DNA of 7,328 nt. Origin: Pirellulaceae bacterium (GTDB lineage: Bacteria; Planctomycetota; Planctomycetia; Pirellulales; Pirellulaceae). Below are positions 5,238-7,328 of the stretch, piece by piece (positions within the stretch are counted from its first letter, which is position 1; each line of letters begins with the position of its first letter). Under the pieces are notes generated by a model that did not search any database, was not told where the DNA came from, and worked only from the letters and a program-made list of their open reading frames with translations. Made by a program: the position numbers and the translations under genes. The DNA is taken from NCBI GenBank assembly GCA_030744095.1, contig JASLRF010000363.1, positions 1 to 7,328 on the forward strand. The letters are read 5' to 3'.

Positions 5238-7124
5238 ATGAATCTCCTCGGGCGTTCGAACTGTGCCATCTTTGTGGTTCTGCTGGGGACGATGGTGCCG
5301 GGCATTGCCGATGCTCAAGGGCTGCAGTACGTCAAGGCTCACTATACGAAGTACGAACACCGCATCCCCATGCGCGACGGCAAGCGTCTTTTCACGTCTG
5401 TCTATGTGCCCAAAGACGATTCGCAAACGTATCCGATGTTGTTGAAACGGACACCGTATAGCCTCCGCCCCTACGGTGCGGATCAGTATCCCGAGAACCT
5501 CGGCCCTTCGCCGCTGCTGGCCAAGGCGGGTTACATCTTCGTCTATCAGGATGTGCGAGGCCGCTGGATGTCCGAAGGCGACTTCATCCAGATGCGACCA
5601 CACCGCCCGCAAAAGTCGACGACCATCGAGAACGACGAGAGCACTGATACATGGGACACCGTCGAGTGGTTACTGAAACACGTCGATGGCCACAACGGCA
5701 GGGTCGGCATTGCCGGGATTTCCTATCCGGGTTTCTACACAGCGGCGGGAATCATCGACTCGCATCCGGCCATCAAAGCCGCCTCGCCGCAAGCACCGGT
5801 CAATGACTGGTTCATGGGTGACGATTGGCATCACAACGGAGCATTTTTTTTGGCTCACATGTTTAACTGGATGTCTCGCAACGGTCGGGACCGCCCCCAG
5901 CCGACAAAGGACTTTTCCCAAACCACGTTCGAATACGGCACTCCCGATGGCTACGAGTTCTATCGCCGCATCAAAATACTGCGAGAGATCGACGACAAAT
6001 ATCTGAAAGGCGATGTCCCGTTCTGGATCGAAACCATGCGGCACGACACCTATGACGATTTCTGGAAGTCTCGCGACATCCGACGGCATCTCAAGAACGT
6101 CAAGCCCGCCGTGATGACGGTTGGCGGCTGGTTCGATGCGGAGAATCTATTTGGTGCCCTGGAGACCTACAAGTCCATCGAAGCCCGTAATCCTCAGACC
6201 GTCAACACGCTCGTGATGGGGCCCTGGCGACACGGTGGGTGGGCTCGCGGTGACGGTTCGTTTTTCGGAGATATCCCATTCAATTCGAAAACGTCCGAGT
6301 TCTATCGCGAGCAGATCGAGCTCCCTTTTTTCGAACGGCATTTGAAGGACAAAGGCGATTCGAAGCACCCCGAGGCCTGGGTATTCGAGACGGGGACCAA
6401 TCAGTGGAAGAAGTACGACAAGTGGCCACCCGCGCAAGCTCGGCCAAAGTCGCTGTACTTTCATGCCGGCGAGCAGTTGTCTTTCGATCCGCCGAAAGGG
6501 AACGGGGATCAGAGACCCTACGACCAGTACGTCAGCAACCCGTCCAAGCCTATCCCATACATGGACGGAGTTCGCACGGGCATGACGGCCGAGTACTTGG
6601 TTGCCGACCAGCGTTTCGCATCACGACGTCCGGACGTCCTGGTATATCAAACGGGCGAATTGGACGAAGACGTGACGCTCGTCGGTCCAATCGAAGTCAA
6701 CTTGGTTGTCTCGACTTCGGGCACGGACAGTGACTGGGTGGTGAAGCTGATCGACGTCTATCCGGACGATTATCCTGACCCCAAGGAGAATCCCAAGGAG
6801 GTCCGCATGGGCGGCTACCAGCAGCTTGTGCGTGGCGACGTGATGCGAGGAAAGTTCCGCAACAGCTTCGAGAAGCCCGAGCCGTTCGAACCAAATCAGC
6901 CGACCCGAGTGCGTTTCACAATGCCCGACACCTATCACTGCTTCCGCTCGGGACACCGCATCATGATCCAAGTGCAAAGCTCGTGGTTCCCGCTGGTGGA
7001 TCGTAATCCACAAAAGTTTTGCGACATCTTTCAGGCAAAAGAAACGGATTTTCAATCGGCGACGCAACGGGTTTTTCGGTCAACGCAGGCGCTATCGCAA
7101 TTGAACGTGCGAGTGCTGCCGTAG
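5238..7124 (+). CDS. Secreted CocE/NonD family hydrolase (X-Pro dipeptidyl-peptidase S15 type)
   Basis: The 628-residue product starts at ATG 5238, supported by AGGAAG 7 bases upstream and by a proper signal peptide (residues 1-26, cleavage after ADA). ATG 5160 is in frame but would add 26 residues including a microsatellite and bury the signal. The catalytic domain has the family's marks: YQDVRGRWMSEGDF, the nucleophile elbow GISYPG with Ser162, VGGWFD with Asp300, and GPWRHGGW with His332. After about residue 420 comes the C-terminal jelly-roll (PepX_C) domain, ending in VRVLP. The length is normal and all triad residues are present, so it appears intact. The family includes cocaine esterase, glutaryl-7-ACA acylase and X-Pro peptidases; whether this one cuts esters or amides cannot be told. 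A transposase gene converges on its 3' end, and the insertion sequence begins only about 10 bases after the stop. Confidence 0.9.
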   Translation: MNLLGRSNCAIFVVLLGTMVPGIADAQGLQYVKAHYTKYEHRIPMRDGKRLFTSVYVPKDDSQTYPMLLKRTPYSLRPYGADQYPENLGPSPLLAKAGYIFVYQDVRGRWMSEGDFIQMRPHRPQKSTTIENDESTDTWDTVEWLLKHVDGHNGRVGIAGISYPGFYTAAGIIDSHPAIKAASPQAPVNDWFMGDDWHHNGAFFLAHMFNWMSRNGRDRPQPTKDFSQTTFEYGTPDGYEFYRRIKILREIDDKYLKGDVPFWIETMRHDTYDDFWKSRDIRRHLKNVKPAVMTVGGWFDAENLFGALETYKSIEARNPQTVNTLVMGPWRHGGWARGDGSFFGDIPFNSKTSEFYREQIELPFFERHLKDKGDSKHPEAWVFETGTNQWKKYDKWPPAQARPKSLYFHAGEQLSFDPPKGNGDQRPYDQYVSNPSKPIPYMDGVRTGMTAEYLVADQRFASRRPDVLVYQTGELDEDVTLVGPIEVNLVVSTSGTDSDWVVKLIDVYPDDYPDPKENPKEVRMGGYQQLVRGDVMRGKFRNSFEKPEPFEPNQPTRVRFTMPDTYHCFRSGHRIMIQVQSSWFPLVDRNPQKFCDIFQAKETDFQSATQRVFRSTQALSQLNVRVLP

Positions 7125-7130
7125 CTGGGG

Positions 7131-7328
7131 AAAAGGGGTCGGGACTGAATGGCACTTAATCGACGTAAATTCTATGCTTCGCCCGGTTTGTAGTGGTGTC
7201 TCGGCTTTTGCATGAGTTTGTACGACTTGGGTCTGCGTTTGACAACTCTCGGTTCGTAGCGGTCGGGGCGGTTGCCTACGGTGTGTTGTCGGCAGCAGGC
7301 TAATAACACTCGACAGAGTTCCGCCGGG
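7131..7328 (-). mobile_element. End of a second insertion sequence (IS4-like)
   Basis: The region between the CocE-like stop (7124) and the transposase stop (7172) contains AAAAGGGGTCGGGACTGAAT and then GGCACTT. I recall this kind of sequence as a terminus of IS4-type elements in planctomycetes and other bacteria. The exact outer boundary is not visible, because the partner end is outside the window; 7131 is an estimate. Confidence 0.5.
7172..7327 (-). CDS. Transposase, C-terminal fragment (probably IS4 family)
   Basis: On the minus strand the frame is open from the window's right edge to TAG at 7174-7172, giving 51 residues without a start in view. The key part is VGNRPDRYEPRVVKRRPKSY followed by KLMQKPRHHYKPGEA. 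A strongly basic tail of the form N-R-P-x-R-x-E-P-R-x-x-K-R-R-P-K is what I know from the C-terminus of IS4-type DDE transposases. The catalytic domain lies outside the window. It converges on the CocE-like gene. Family name is from memory. Confidence 0.65.
   Translation of the reverse strand, partial: PAELCRVLLACCRQHTVGNRPDRYEPRVVKRRPKSYKLMQKPRHHYKPGEA

Overview
The window looks like an accessory segment from a planctomycete, probably a Pirellulaceae-like relative of Rhodopirellula or Blastopirellula. This is inferred from its content: a TPR protein next to a CRTAC1-type FG-GAP lipoprotein, a sialate-O-acetylesterase (SASA) domain joined to a feruloyl-esterase-like alpha/beta hydrolase, a short three-helix membrane protein with an acidic tail, and transposase tails of types frequent in that phylum. 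No species marker, rRNA or tRNA gene is present.

Layout, left to right. Bases 1-132 (+) hold the last 43 codons of a transposase, probably ISL3-like. It runs tail-to-tail into a CRTAC1-like FG-GAP lipoprotein gene (938-102, -), whose 3' half, including the expected C-terminal domain, is replaced by the insertion-sequence end. Directly upstream on the same strand is a TPR membrane-anchored protein gene (about 2373-940, -). The two are separated by one base (stop TGA, A, start ATG) and form an operon. Next comes a free-standing small membrane protein gene (3096-2680, -) with a strong ribosome binding site and its own intrinsic terminator. Divergent from it, on the + strand, are a secreted SASA domain (3309-4055), an in-frame alpha/beta hydrolase domain (4083-5066), and a secreted CocE/NonD-type hydrolase (5238-7124). 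The right edge (7327-7172, -) carries the tail of a second transposase, probably IS4-like.

Three things stand out. First, a 107-base element with nested palindromes occurs twice (829-935 and 2210-2316, 102 of 107 identical). Both copies have the same orientation and are read in frame as the N-terminal part of the FG-GAP and TPR proteins, just before their export or anchor segments. All five differences between the copies are transitions, and all change an amino acid. Second, the SASA and hydrolase domains lie in one continuous reading frame broken only by a TAA at 4053-4055, which cuts the SASA domain before its presumed catalytic histidine. Third, both ends of the window are insertion-sequence termini, and the left one has truncated a gene, so the segment is a site of active rearrangement.

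The right half is a set of exported ester-cleaving enzymes (SASA, feruloyl/xylan-esterase-like, CocE-like) of the kind that act on acylated polysaccharides or other esters. Substrates cannot be read from the sequence. The left half is the TPR/FG-GAP pair common in planctomycetes, whose function is not established.
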